In this document: piece after piece, positions 8,922 through 18,876 of the stretch | How positions within the stretch are numbered: position 1 is the first letter of the stretch | Layout: every line of letters starts with the position of its first letter | Origin: Pelagibacteraceae bacterium AG-404-P07 | Lineage (GTDB): Bacteria > Pseudomonadota > Alphaproteobacteria > Pelagibacterales > Pelagibacteraceae | DNA length: 64,000 nucleotides | NCBI GenBank assembly: GCA_003216235.1 | Contig: QCJE01000002.1 | Span: 1-64,000, forward strand | Direction of reading: 5' to 3' | The notes under the pieces: model-generated | The model's input: only the letters and a program-made list of their open reading frames with translations | What the model was told of the DNA's origin: nothing | The model's database searches: none | Made by a program: the position numbers and the translations under genes

Positions 8922-9770
8922 TTAATCTTTATAAGGAACAACTTGATGTTTTTGTTGCCCCAACTTATCAATACCCAAAACAACTTCTTCTCCGCCTTTT
9001 AGAAAATATGGTGGTTTCATATTTTCTCCAACACCAGGAGGAGTTCCAGTGCAGCAAATATCACCAGGATGTAAACTCATACAAGAACTCATGTATGACA
9101 CTAAAGTTTTTACATCAAATATCATTTTTTCAGTATTACCAGTCTGCATTCTCTTTCCGTTTACATCTAAAAACATTTGTAGCTTTTGAAAATCTGGTAA
9201 TTCATCTTTTGTAATAATATATGGACCTATTGGACCAAAAGTGTCAAAACCTTTACCTTTATCCCATGTTAATCCTTTATTCTTTTGAAAATTTCTTTCA
9301 CTTACATCATTTACAAGAAAGAAACCTAAGACATAATCCAAAGCTTTATCGACACTTATGTTAATTGCTTTCTTTCCAATTACAAAACCTAATTCAACTT
9401 CCCAGTCTGTATGAGCAGATCCTTTTGGTACAATTATAGGATCATTTGGCCCTGTTATACAACTTGTAAATTTTGAAAAAATGATGGGTTCTTTTGGAAT
9501 TGGTAAATTTTGTTCTTCTGCGTGATCTTTAAAATTTAAACCAATTCCAATAAATTTTGATGGTTTGGATACACATGCCCCAACTCTAAGGTTCGAGTCT
9601 AAAACTGGAAGTTTAGATGTGTCTATTGCTTTAATTTTTTCTAAAGTTTCAAAATTTAAAGTATCAGGATCTAAATCTTTTATTATTGATGATAAATCTC
9701 TGTATTTATTTTCATTGTCTAATAAAGCAGGTTTCTCGGATCCAACTTCTCCTATTCTTAATAATTTCAT
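8922..9770 (-). CDS. Fumarylacetoacetate hydrolase family protein
   Basis: IGIGLNFKDHAEEQNLPIPKEPIIFSK, DWEVELGFVIGKKA, CCTGTPPGVG. Confidence 0.9.
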   Translation of the reverse strand: MKLLRIGEVGSEKPALLDNENKYRDLSSIIKDLDPDTLNFETLEKIKAIDTSKLPVLDSNLRVGACVSKPSKFIGIGLNFKDHAEEQNLPIPKEPIIFSKFTSCITGPNDPIIVPKGSAHTDWEVELGFVIGKKAINISVDKALDYVLGFFLVNDVSERNFQKNKGLTWDKGKGFDTFGPIGPYIITKDELPDFQKLQMFLDVNGKRMQTGNTEKMIFDVKTLVSYMSSCMSLHPGDICCTGTPPGVGENMKPPYFLKGGEEVVLGIDKLGQQKHQVVPYKD

Positions 9771-11213
9771 TTATCCTTTCAATCCCATATGAGTATATTT
9801 TACATTTAAATAATCTTTGATTGCATTTGAGCCACCTTCTCTACCATATCCACTTTGTTTAATCCCTCCAAATGGTGCTTCAGCTATTGCAATCATGCCA
9901 GTATTTACACCGACAGTTCCAGTTTCTAATTGTTCAGAAGCAAGATGTGCTTTTTCCATAGAATTAGTACAGACATAACTACATAAACCAAGTTCGTGAT
10001 TATTCGCTCTTTCGATTACTTCATCAAAAGATTTAAATGAAAGCATCGGTACCAATGGTCCAAAGGGTTCTTGTTTCATTATTGTGTAATCATCTTTTAC
10101 ATTATCAAAAATTGTTGGTTCATAATAAAATCCTTTATTAAATCCAGCTGGTCTCTTTCCACCATATAAAACTTTAGCACCCTCTTGTTTAGTTTTTTCA
10201 ACTAATTCTTCTATTTCATTTAATCTTTTCTTTGTAGTCAATGGTCCTAATTGAGTTTCAGGATCCATACCATCACCAATCTTTAATTTTTTTGTTTTAT
10301 CTATAAACAAGTTTACAAATTCATCTTTTTTACTTTCATGAATGTAAAATCTATTTGGGGATATACATACTTGACCATTATTTCTAAATTTTGCAGCAAT
10401 AGCCATATCAGCGGCTTTTTTTATGTCTGCATCATCAAAAACAATAAAAGGTGAATGCCCGCTAAGCTCCATAGTTACTCTTTGAACCTTGTCAGCAGCT
10501 TGCTTTAAAATAAGTTTACCAACTCTTGATGATCCAGTAATTGAAATTTTTTTAATTATATCTGAAGCTATTAGTTGCTGTGCAATACTTGGAGGGTCAC
10601 CTGATAAAAGATTTACCACACCTGGTGGCACTCCACATTCTCGACAAATATCTATTATTTCCATAACAACACCAGGTGTTATTACATCTGGTTTAATGAT
10701 AACAGAGCAACCAGCTGCTAAGGCAGTTGAAATTTTTCTAGCTGATAATACAGCTGGAAAATTCCAAGGTGATAGTGCTGCTACAACACCAACTGGCTGG
10801 TAATGAACATGTACTCTTGTATCTTCAAACCTACTTTCAACAGTTTGACCATAAATTCTTTTTGTTTCTTCGGCATTCCATTCAAAAATATCTGCTGCAC
10901 CATTAATCTCTCCCTTGGCTTCAGCCAATGGCTTTCCAACTTCAAGTGTCATCCATTTTGCTAAGACATCTTGTTTTTCTCTCATCTTATCAGCAATCCT
11001 TCGTATGATATAAGATCTTTGCCATGGTGCAGTTTTCTTCCAAACTTCTAACCCTTTAGCTGCAGACTGTAATGCTGCCTCAACTTCTTTAGGGGTTGCT
11101 TTAGATGCGTGCCCTATAACTTCTTCATTTGCAGGATTGATAACTTCGTAAGTACCCTTATCTGAAGATTGTTGCCACTTACCATTGATAAATTGTCCAA
11201 ATTTTTCGTACAT
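9771..11213 (-). CDS. NAD(P)-dependent aldehyde dehydrogenase, succinate-semialdehyde dehydrogenase-like
   Basis: SPWNFPAVLSARKISTALAAGCSVIIKP, GSSRVG, ELSGHSPFIVF, GQVCISPNRFYIH. Confidence 0.92.
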   Translation of the reverse strand: MYEKFGQFINGKWQQSSDKGTYEVINPANEEVIGHASKATPKEVEAALQSAAKGLEVWKKTAPWQRSYIIRRIADKMREKQDVLAKWMTLEVGKPLAEAKGEINGAADIFEWNAEETKRIYGQTVESRFEDTRVHVHYQPVGVVAALSPWNFPAVLSARKISTALAAGCSVIIKPDVITPGVVMEIIDICRECGVPPGVVNLLSGDPPSIAQQLIASDIIKKISITGSSRVGKLILKQAADKVQRVTMELSGHSPFIVFDDADIKKAADMAIAAKFRNNGQVCISPNRFYIHESKKDEFVNLFIDKTKKLKIGDGMDPETQLGPLTTKKRLNEIEELVEKTKQEGAKVLYGGKRPAGFNKGFYYEPTIFDNVKDDYTIMKQEPFGPLVPMLSFKSFDEVIERANNHELGLCSYVCTNSMEKAHLASEQLETGTVGVNTGMIAIAEAPFGGIKQSGYGREGGSNAIKDYLNVKYTHMGLKG

Positions 11214-11315
11214 AAATTAATTTAACATTACTATAAGTTGTGTCTACTATGCATTTTTTTCAGATTAAATTATCTTATAACAATGATACTCTGTTAAATA
11301 AAGAAAGGAGTGTAT

Positions 11316-11639
11316 ATGAAGTTTGTTGTATTAGGTAAATACTCAAGTCAAGGTCTTGCTGGTTTTGTTAAGAACCCTTCAGATAATAGACAGGAGGCCG
11401 CAAGAAAAATAACTGAGGCTGCAGGTGGAAAACTTTTAGAGATGATGACTTTAAGAGGTGCGTATGATTTCATCGCAATTATTGAAGGATCAGATTTTGA
11501 GACCATGGCTGGCATGAAAATGTTAATGCAATCTACAGGTACCATTGAAGATATGAGTATTATGGAAGCTGTTGATTTTAACAAGGCTGCAGAAAAAGCT
11601 GCAAAAGCTGCTGGATCATATAGACCGGTTGGAAAATAA
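11316..11639 (+). CDS. GYD-domain protein
   Basis: GRAYDFI-like LRGAYDFIAIIEGSD; RBS gaaaggag upstream; start moved to ATG 11316. Confidence 0.75.
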   Translation: MKFVVLGKYSSQGLAGFVKNPSDNRQEAARKITEAAGGKLLEMMTLRGAYDFIAIIEGSDFETMAGMKMLMQSTGTIEDMSIMEAVDFNKAAEKAAKAAGSYRPVGK

Positions 11640-11651
11640 TTCTAGAATAAT

Positions 11652-11683
11652 TTTACCTCCCTATCATAATTTCGGGAGGTAAA
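11652..11683. terminator. Bidirectional stem-loop terminator between convergent genes
   Basis: TTTACCTCCC-(12 nt)-GGGAGGTAAA, 10-bp perfect stem between convergent stops. Confidence 0.75.
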
Positions 11684-11689
11684 GTTAAA

Positions 11690-12016
11690 TTACTTATTAA
11701 CAGAATTAACTACAAAGTAAGATACTATTTCTATTTCTTCTTTGGTTAACATTTCACCTTCGCCGAAAGCCGGCATGACCCCTAAGCCATTAGTAACCAT
11801 GTCTATAACAGACTCAATCGTCATACTTACTGTATCTAAATTTGGTCCTATATTACCTTCAGATCCTGCTGCCTTTAAAACATGACACGCAGCACATGCA
11901 GCAGTCTCATTAAAAATTTCTAATCCTTTTTTCATTTTTGCTTCATCAGCAAAAGTATTTATATTGTTAACTAAGAATACAAAAAAAGTGATTAATAAAA
12001 ATTTAAAAATTTTCAT
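11690..12016 (-). CDS. Secreted monoheme cytochrome c, putative electron acceptor of the sulfite dehydrogenase
   Basis: Signal peptide, CAACH heme motif, MPAFGEG axial Met region; downstream of molybdoenzyme. Confidence 0.85.
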   Translation of the reverse strand: MKIFKFLLITFFVFLVNNINTFADEAKMKKGLEIFNETAACAACHVLKAAGSEGNIGPNLDTVSMTIESVIDMVTNGLGVMPAFGEGEMLTKEEIEIVSYFVVNSVNK

Positions 12017-12043
12017 TAACTGATTTTAAAACTTTTTATAGTT

Positions 12044-13261
12044 TTATACTACTGTAATATTAACGCTATGATCCTTCCAGCCATTATGAGCATATCCTCT
12101 TCTGTTCTCCATTCTCAATTCTGGTTGTCTGTCTGAACCATTTGAAGCTAAACTAGCAATATTATAAGTTCCAGCTGTTAAAGTTGTCTCTAAAACAAAT
12201 TGTCTCCAAGCAAATTTGCCAAGATTTGGCCCGATAAATTTTGCTTTCTTCCAGCTGTTGCCACCATCAACTGATACCTTAACACTTCTTACTTTTTTAG
12301 TGCCACCCATAGCCACACCAACTATTTGAACTTTTCCTGCTTTAACAGTTCCAGTTTCATCTGTAGGTCTTGTTATCCATGATTTAACTGGCATTTCCCA
12401 ACATGAAGGATATTGCGATCCCTTTTTTCCTATTGGAGAAATTCTATAACTTTTTTTCATGTATTTTACCGAAGACTCTTTGCTGGTAAAAGCCACTTTT
12501 CCTAAATGTTTTACATTGTTAATTCCAAAGTAACCAGGTGTTACCATTCTTAATGGACCACCATGAGCGTTCGGTACTGGTACGCCATTCATTTCCCATG
12601 CAAGCATCGCATCTTTAAAAACTTTTTTAGGAACAGATCTTTCTATCATTGCTTTTTTTGGATCTAAACCAGTTGGTACGTGATCAACACCCGCAGATGT
12701 CATATACACTGCATCACTATTTATTCCTCCACAAGCCTCAACAACTATTTTCATTGGTACTCCAGTCCATAGCACACATGCAGCTGCACCTGTTTTCCAC
12801 TGAGATCCTCTTGGTTTATGTTTAAAAAAGCCTCTTCCATTTCCTGAACACTGTAAAATCGTTGCCATAGTTGCGTGACCTAATTTTTGTAATTCAGCTA
12901 ATGTAAAAGTCTTTGGATTTTTTACGCCTTCGATTGAAACTTTCCAATTTTTTCTGTCACCAATTTGATCATCAGTCATTGTAGGCATATTATTTCTAAT
13001 ATAAATATTTCTATTTGGAGTGATTAAACTTTCACCAATGGCACTTCTATGAGTTTCAATACCTTTGTCTGAATGCACAATCAGAGCGTCACGATCTTTC
13101 CAACTTATAAAATCAGGTAAACCTTTTTTTCCTTCTGAATGATTTGCATTAGCAATTGTAATTGGAACAACAGAAGCTGTAGCAGCAATACCTGCTAATG
13201 TTGCAGTTCCAGTTAAGAAATTTCTTCTAGATAAATTTAATTTTTTTAATTTTTTTTTCAT
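12044..13261 (-). CDS. TAT-exported sulfite dehydrogenase/SoxC-like molybdopterin oxidoreductase
   Basis: SRRNFL Tat motif; LQCSGNGR Moco cysteine; C-terminal Mo-co dimerisation domain. Confidence 0.88.
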   Translation of the reverse strand: MKKKLKKLNLSRRNFLTGTATLAGIAATASVVPITIANANHSEGKKGLPDFISWKDRDALIVHSDKGIETHRSAIGESLITPNRNIYIRNNMPTMTDDQIGDRKNWKVSIEGVKNPKTFTLAELQKLGHATMATILQCSGNGRGFFKHKPRGSQWKTGAAACVLWTGVPMKIVVEACGGINSDAVYMTSAGVDHVPTGLDPKKAMIERSVPKKVFKDAMLAWEMNGVPVPNAHGGPLRMVTPGYFGINNVKHLGKVAFTSKESSVKYMKKSYRISPIGKKGSQYPSCWEMPVKSWITRPTDETGTVKAGKVQIVGVAMGGTKKVRSVKVSVDGGNSWKKAKFIGPNLGKFAWRQFVLETTLTAGTYNIASLASNGSDRQPELRMENRRGYAHNGWKDHSVNITVV

Positions 13262-13433
13262 TTGACCCCCTAAACAGGATTTATTTTACCAAAAAAGTGT
13301 GCGACGAAAAAGTGAAATTAAAAAATTAATTCAATCAAAGGTTTTGCAATCAGTAGTTGAAATATTTAGTTTTTAAAGGAAGTGTTTAATCATTTAAATT
13401 TATTAATCTTAAATTCTATTATAAGTTTATTGT

Positions 13434-14426
13434 GTGAAACATTTAGAGGACAATTTTGGAAGAAAATTTCCTTACATAAGGATGTCCATCACTGAGGTAT
13501 GCAATTTCAAATGCGGATACTGTTTACCTAATGGTTATCAAGCAGATAAGAGTGATAATAGAAAATTTCTCAACATAGATGAAATAAGAAGATTAGCAAA
13601 AGGGTTTTCAGAGTTAGGAGTTCAAAAAATTAGATTAACTGGCGGAGAACCAACGGTTAGAAAAGATTTCTATGAAATTGTTAAAATTTTAAAAAATGAA
13701 ACATCTATTAAAAAGATTGTTATTACAACTAATGGCTATCATCTTGATCAAAAAGCAAAGCTGTTAATTGATAGTGGCTTAGATGGAATTAATATCAGTA
13801 TTGATAGTTTAGACAGAGAAACATTCAAAAATATTACAAAACATGACAGATTGCCAGAAATTCTAAAAGGTATAGAGATTTTACAAAGTTTAAATTTTGA
13901 TAATATTAAAATTAATGCAGTTCTTTTAAATGGTGTTAATGCATCTAAAAAAGATTTTGATGCATGGGCTGAATATATAAAAATTAACAAAGTAAATTTT
14001 AGATATATTGAATTGATGCAAACTGGAGATAATTTAGATTATTTTAATAGATATCATATTTCATCTAAAATATTTAAAAATTACTTAAATGAAAATAAGT
14101 GGATTTATCAAACCTTAGGCCATGATGCTGGACCTTCATTAAACTATATTAATCCAGAATACAAAGGCAAGTTTGGAATTATTGCACCATATTCTAAAGA
14201 TTTTTGTAAATCATGTAATCGTCTGAGAATTACATCAAAAGGTGATTTAAGACTTTGTTTATTTGGAAATACTGGAATTAGTATAAGACATTTATTACAA
14301 AAAGATGATCAAACCGAAGAGTTGAAAGATTTAATTTTAGGACAAATGAAATTTAAAAAAGAGTCTCATTATCTTGAACTTGGAGAAACTGGGTTAACAA
14401 AAAATCTATCAAAAACGGGTGGTTAA
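13434..14426 (+). CDS. moaA: GTP 3',8-cyclase MoaA
   Basis: Radical SAM CNFKCGYC; C-terminal CKSCNRLRITSKGDLRLC; terminal GG; GTG start. Confidence 0.95.
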   Translation: MKHLEDNFGRKFPYIRMSITEVCNFKCGYCLPNGYQADKSDNRKFLNIDEIRRLAKGFSELGVQKIRLTGGEPTVRKDFYEIVKILKNETSIKKIVITTNGYHLDQKAKLLIDSGLDGINISIDSLDRETFKNITKHDRLPEILKGIEILQSLNFDNIKINAVLLNGVNASKKDFDAWAEYIKINKVNFRYIELMQTGDNLDYFNRYHISSKIFKNYLNENKWIYQTLGHDAGPSLNYINPEYKGKFGIIAPYSKDFCKSCNRLRITSKGDLRLCLFGNTGISIRHLLQKDDQTEELKDLILGQMKFKKESHYLELGETGLTKNLSKTGG

Positions 14427-14972
14427 ATGAAAAATTTAAAAATTGTTAATCAAGAAGATCTTAAAGATTGGGCAAAAGAAATATTCCAAAAGAATTCTTT
14501 TAATATGGTTGATGTTTCATCTAAGAAAGAGACATTTCGTAGAGCATTAGCATCAGGAAAAATTTATGTAGGTAAAGAAGTTTTTGATTTAATTAAAAAC
14601 AAAAAGATGCCTAAAGGAGACCCAATTACTTTAGCTGAGGTATCAGCTGTATTGGGAGTTAAAAAAACAAGTGAACTAATTCCTTTATGTCATCCACTTC
14701 CAATTGATCATACTGCTACTAAGATTATAATGAATGAAGTAGATAATTCACTTGAAGTTTTTTGTGTAGTATCTGCGGTCGCTAAAACAGGTGTTGAGAT
14801 GGAAGCAATCATGGGTGTAAATGCTGCGTTAATAACTATTTATGATTTGAGTAAAATAGTTAATCCCCATTTAAAAATTGATAACATCAAATTGTTAATT
14901 AAAGAAGGTGGAAAAAGCGGATTATGGAAAAATCCAGATGGCCTACCTGAGTTCCTAAAAAATATTTTTTAG
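14427..14972 (+). CDS. moaC: Cyclic pyranopterin monophosphate synthase MoaC
   Basis: MVDVSSKKETFRRA, LIPLCHPLPI, AKTGVEMEA. Confidence 0.95.
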   Translation: MKNLKIVNQEDLKDWAKEIFQKNSFNMVDVSSKKETFRRALASGKIYVGKEVFDLIKNKKMPKGDPITLAEVSAVLGVKKTSELIPLCHPLPIDHTATKIIMNEVDNSLEVFCVVSAVAKTGVEMEAIMGVNAALITIYDLSKIVNPHLKIDNIKLLIKEGGKSGLWKNPDGLPEFLKNIF

Positions 14973-14978
14973 TATTTA

Positions 14979-15449
14979 ATGTCAGTTTATTTAAGTTCTC
15001 AAAAAGTGATTAAAGATTGGATTGATTACAATGATCATATGAATGTTTCATATTATCTTTTAATTTTTGATAAGTATGGTGCAGATACTTTAAATAATAT
15101 TTTTAAAATGGGGGAAGAGTCCGCAAAAACAACTAAAAAAAGTACTATGATTGTTGAGTCTTATATCACTTATAATCAAGAACTTCAGCTAAATGATGAA
15201 ATTGATATCAATTGTGTTTATTTTGATCACGATAAAAAAAGACTTCAATATAAAATGGAAATGATACATAAAGAGAAAAAATTTATAGCTTCAACAATTG
15301 AAATTCTAGCTTTATATGTTGATCTCAACGAAAGAAAAGTTGCAGAATTTGAGGAAGAAAAAATCAAAATTATGGATGATTTTATTAATAGAAATAAACC
15401 TAAATTTAATAATGAAAACTTAAAATTTTCACCAAAATTAAAAAAATGA
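14979..15449 (+). CDS. Thioesterase-like (hotdog fold) protein embedded in the moa cluster
   Basis: WIDYNDHMNVSYYLLIFDKYG resembles acyl-CoA thioesterase DxNxHMN motif. Confidence 0.75.
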   Translation: MSVYLSSQKVIKDWIDYNDHMNVSYYLLIFDKYGADTLNNIFKMGEESAKTTKKSTMIVESYITYNQELQLNDEIDINCVYFDHDKKRLQYKMEMIHKEKKFIASTIEILALYVDLNERKVAEFEEEKIKIMDDFINRNKPKFNNENLKFSPKLKK

Positions 15450-15715
15450 AAATAAAATTGGAATTATTCGGAGCTAGTAGAGATTTTAGTGACAAAGATT
15501 ACTTGGAACTTGAAGTTCAAGATAAAGCTTCAATGAGTGATTTGCGTAATGAGATTATTAAATATATAGATAAAAATTTTCAAGGTAATGAAAACTTTAT
15601 CAAAGTTGTAAAATCTTCATCATTTTGTTCAGAAAATAATGAAATAATTAGCGACAATTATAAAATCACAAAAGATCAAAAGATTGGTATTATACCTCCT
15701 ATCGGAGGAGGTTAA
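15446..15715 (+). CDS. moaD: Molybdopterin synthase sulfur carrier subunit MoaD
   Basis: ThiS/MoaD fold, C-terminal IIPPIGGG. Confidence 0.9.
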   Translation: MKIKLELFGASRDFSDKDYLELEVQDKASMSDLRNEIIKYIDKNFQGNENFIKVVKSSSFCSENNEIISDNYKITKDQKIGIIPPIGGG

Positions 15716-16167
15716 TGCTTCATACAAAAATTGTAGATTCAAAAAAAGAGAAAATACTTCACTCTAATGCTGAAAAATTTATTAAAAATTCTAAATTTGG
15801 AGCATCAATTTATTTTTTAGGCACTGTCAGAAATATTAATGACAATAAGACAGTAAAAGGAATTACATATGATAGTCATGACGAAATGGTAATCAAAAGT
15901 TTTGAGGAGATTTACAATGAAGCAGATCAAAAATTAGATATCAAAGACAAAGCTGTATTTATCGAACATGCTAAAGGGCACCTTAAATTAGGTGAGATAA
16001 GTATTATTATCGCAGTTGCTTGTAAACACCGTGATCAAGCATATGTCCTATCAAGATATATTATTGAAGAAATAAAAAAAAGATCTCCGATTTGGAAGAA
16101 AGAACATTATGAAAATGAAGAAAGTGAATGGTTAAAAGGAAATCCAATATCTAATGAAAAAATTTAA
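15715..16167 (+). CDS. moaE: Molybdopterin synthase catalytic subunit MoaE
   Basis: GASIYFLGTVRN, IEHAKGHLKLGEISIIIAVACKHRDQAY, PIWKKE. Confidence 0.94.
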   Translation: MLHTKIVDSKKEKILHSNAEKFIKNSKFGASIYFLGTVRNINDNKTVKGITYDSHDEMVIKSFEEIYNEADQKLDIKDKAVFIEHAKGHLKLGEISIIIAVACKHRDQAYVLSRYIIEEIKKRSPIWKKEHYENEESEWLKGNPISNEKI

Positions 16168-17053
16168 ACATTCTGAAATTACACCTGAAAAAATTTATAA
16201 TAAAAGAAGATCATTTATTAAATCTATGGGTTATGGTTTGGGTGCGCTAACTTTAAGTTCAGTACCTTTAATCAATTCTAAAGCCAGTAATTTTAATGAG
16301 CCAACTAGCTATCAGGACATAACCACATATAATAATTACTATGAGTTTGGCACTAGTAAGAGCGATCCGCACAGAAGAGCAAAAAATTTTACCACAAAAC
16401 CTTGGAGTGTAAAAATTGAAGGTGAAGTTGAAAAATCGTTAGAACTTTCAATTGAAGAAGTTTTAGCTATTAAATCTGAAGAAAGAATTCTTAAACTTAG
16501 ATGCGTTGAAGGTTGGTCTATGGTTATTCCATGGTTGGGTTTTTCATTAAGTGAATTGCTTAACAAAGTGGAGATTAAACCAACTGCAAAATTCGTTGAA
16601 TTTGAAACAATTTATAATCCAGAGGAAATGGTTGGCCAAAGATATCCAGTTTTAAACTGGCCCTACATTGAGGGTTTAAGACTAGATGAAGCAATGCATC
16701 CTCTTACAACTGTTGTAACAGGTTTATATGGTAAACCTTTGCCTAATCAAAATGGAGCTCCTCTAAGAATATTCATTCCATGGAAGTATGGATTTAAAAG
16801 TGCGAAATCAATTGTAAAAATTAGATTAACTAAGAATATGCCAAACACTGCCTGGAAAAATGCTTCACCAAGAGAATATGGTTTTTATTCAAATGTAAAT
16901 CCTGAAGTTGATCATCCAAGATGGTCTCAAGCAACTGAAAGGGTAATTGGAGAAAGTATATTAGCTCCAAGAATAAAAACTTTAATGTTCAATGGTTATG
17001 GAGATGAAGTAGCTAATCTTTATAGCGGTATGGATTTAAAAAAAAATTATTAA
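16154..17053 (+). CDS. msrP: Periplasmic methionine sulfoxide reductase molybdopterin subunit
   Basis: Tat motif RRSFIK; LRCVEGWSMVIPWLGF; PREYGFYSNVNP typical of YedY/MsrP. Confidence 0.94.
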   Translation: MKKFKHSEITPEKIYNKRRSFIKSMGYGLGALTLSSVPLINSKASNFNEPTSYQDITTYNNYYEFGTSKSDPHRRAKNFTTKPWSVKIEGEVEKSLELSIEEVLAIKSEERILKLRCVEGWSMVIPWLGFSLSELLNKVEIKPTAKFVEFETIYNPEEMVGQRYPVLNWPYIEGLRLDEAMHPLTTVVTGLYGKPLPNQNGAPLRIFIPWKYGFKSAKSIVKIRLTKNMPNTAWKNASPREYGFYSNVNPEVDHPRWSQATERVIGESILAPRIKTLMFNGYGDEVANLYSGMDLKKNY

Positions 17054-17059
17054 AGTAAA

Positions 17060-17641
17060 TTGAGAAACTATTTTAAGCCTGCTGTTTTCTTTTTATCACT
17101 TTGGCCAATTTACATAATTACTTATCAATTATTTAATAATAAATTAGGTCCTGAACCAGTCGATAGGATCATAAATCATTTTGGAGAATGGACTTTGATC
17201 TTTATTCTTTTAACTCTTTCAATGACACCACTTAGAAAAATTACAAAATCATTAGAATGGATTAAATTTAGGAGAATGCTTGGACTGTTTACCTTTTTTT
17301 ATGCATCGATACATATGCTTAGTTATGTTGGACTTGATTATAGATTTGATTTTGAACCATTAATTAATGATGTCTTAAAAAAGAAATTTGTATTTATTGG
17401 TTTCTCTGCTTGGCTTTTATTAATACCATTAGCAATTACTTCATCAGATAGAATGACAAAACTTTTAAAACAAAATTGGAAAAAACTTCATAGGTTAATT
17501 TATGTAATCTCAATTTTTGGAGTATTACACTTTATTTGGTTATCCAAAACAATATTCTTTAAACCACTTATTTTTTTAATAATTTTAATTATTCTTTTAC
17601 TTTTTAGAATTAACTTTAATAAATCAAGTTCTAAAATCTGA
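17060..17641 (+). CDS. msrQ: MsrQ/YedZ heme-binding membrane subunit
   Basis: Multi-TM, FRRMLGLFTFFYASIHMLSY, WKKLHRLIYVISIFGVLHFIW; adjacent to msrP; TTG start. Confidence 0.92.
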   Translation: MRNYFKPAVFFLSLWPIYIITYQLFNNKLGPEPVDRIINHFGEWTLIFILLTLSMTPLRKITKSLEWIKFRRMLGLFTFFYASIHMLSYVGLDYRFDFEPLINDVLKKKFVFIGFSAWLLLIPLAITSSDRMTKLLKQNWKKLHRLIYVISIFGVLHFIWLSKTIFFKPLIFLIILIILLLFRINFNKSSSKI

Positions 17642-18199
17642 GGCTATATCAAAGTCTTTAAAAGATTTTACACTACTTGTTTTAATAAACTTTGTTCTAT
17701 TCTTAAGTCTTTTAACCATAAATTTTGCACCAAATTTACCTTTAATATTTTTAAATTTCTTTGTAAGTGAAATATCAAAACCAATCGGATTACCTATCTT
17801 ATTCTTAAATCTTAAGACATGAACTAGATATATTTTTGATTTAATTGATTTATAAATCTTATTAATATCTGATGTCTTAATAAATGGCATATCTGATTGA
17901 ATGATAATAAATCCTTTATCATTTCTAGATACTTTTTTTAAACCAGCTTTAATTGATGATGCCATACCTTTTTTATAATTTTTGTTATAAATAAAAATAT
18001 TTTTTTTGTTTTTTTTAATAATTTTTTTTACTTCTTTATGTTGATGACCAAGAACAATGATGACTTTATTAACTTTGCTTTTGTGTAATGCATTTAATGA
18101 ATGATTTATTAAAGGTATTTTTTTATATAACTTAATTAATTTATTTTCAAATTTTAATCTCTTAGATTGACCGGCGGCAAGCAAAATTGCTTTAATCAT
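17624..18199 (-). CDS. MobA/MocA-like nucleotidyltransferase
   Basis: ILLAAGQSKRL, GMASSIKAGL, QSDMPFI; next to xdhC/cox genes. Confidence 0.85.
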   Translation of the reverse strand: MIKAILLAAGQSKRLKFENKLIKLYKKIPLINHSLNALHKSKVNKVIIVLGHQHKEVKKIIKKNKKNIFIYNKNYKKGMASSIKAGLKKVSRNDKGFIIIQSDMPFIKTSDINKIYKSIKSKIYLVHVLRFKNKIGNPIGFDISLTKKFKNIKGKFGAKFMVKRLKNRTKFIKTSSVKSFKDFDIASDFRT

Positions 18200-18876
18200 T
18201 TTTTGTAAGTTTCCGAAACTAATTGGGCTATAATTGATAATGCTATCTCGGGTGCAGATCTTCCACCTAACTTAATTCCAATCGGCCCATGAATTGAATT
18301 AATTTGATCATCACTAAAACCTGCTTCTTTTAATCTTTGACATCTATTCTCGTGAGTTTTTTTACTTCCAAGAGCGCCTATATAATAAAATTTTTTATTT
18401 AAAGCATGTTGTAACGCAGGATCATCAATTTTTGGATCGTGAGTTAAAGCAATTAAAGCTGTATTTTCATTTGTTTCAATTTCTTTGAAAGCTTCATCTG
18501 GCCATTTGTTGATTATTTTCATATCAGGAAATCTTTGTTCAGATGCGAAATAACCTCTAGGATCAATTATAGAAATTTCAAAATTTAAACTCTTTGCAAA
18601 ATCTACCAGGTATTGTGCAATGTGAACTGCTCCAACCACAATTACTTTTATTGGTAATATGTATGTCTCAACAAAAATTTCGGAATTTTCAATTACTCCA
18701 TTTTTTTTTGATTTAAAAAATTCATTAATTTGATTTAAATAAACATGCATTTCTTTACTTAATGGTTTATCTTTTTCAAAAATTTCACTTTCTCCAGTTT
18801 TAAGATTAGTAATTATTGCAAATTCAGATTTATTTTTCTTTTTTTCAATAATTGATTTTAATGTTTGTAATTTCAT
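18196..18876 (-). CDS. XdhC/CoxI family protein, C-terminal Rossmann part
   Basis: VVGAVHIAQYLVDFAKSLNFEISIIDPRGYFASEQRFP, YIGALGSKKTHENR, GIKLGGRSAPEIALSI. Confidence 0.9.
   Translation of the reverse strand: MKLQTLKSIIEKKKNKSEFAIITNLKTGESEIFEKDKPLSKEMHVYLNQINEFFKSKKNGVIENSEIFVETYILPIKVIVVGAVHIAQYLVDFAKSLNFEISIIDPRGYFASEQRFPDMKIINKWPDEAFKEIETNENTALIALTHDPKIDDPALQHALNKKFYYIGALGSKKTHENRCQRLKEAGFSDDQINSIHGPIGIKLGGRSAPEIALSIIAQLVSETYKK

Noticed and set aside
9585-9605. T-loop-like ggttcgagtc, possible tRNA
   Set aside because: Lies in the FAH-family coding sequence with no acceptor or anticodon stem; no tRNA cloverleaf found in the window.
10489-10803. 104-aa plus-strand ORF
   Set aside because: Antisense to a well-conserved aldehyde dehydrogenase; no independent support.
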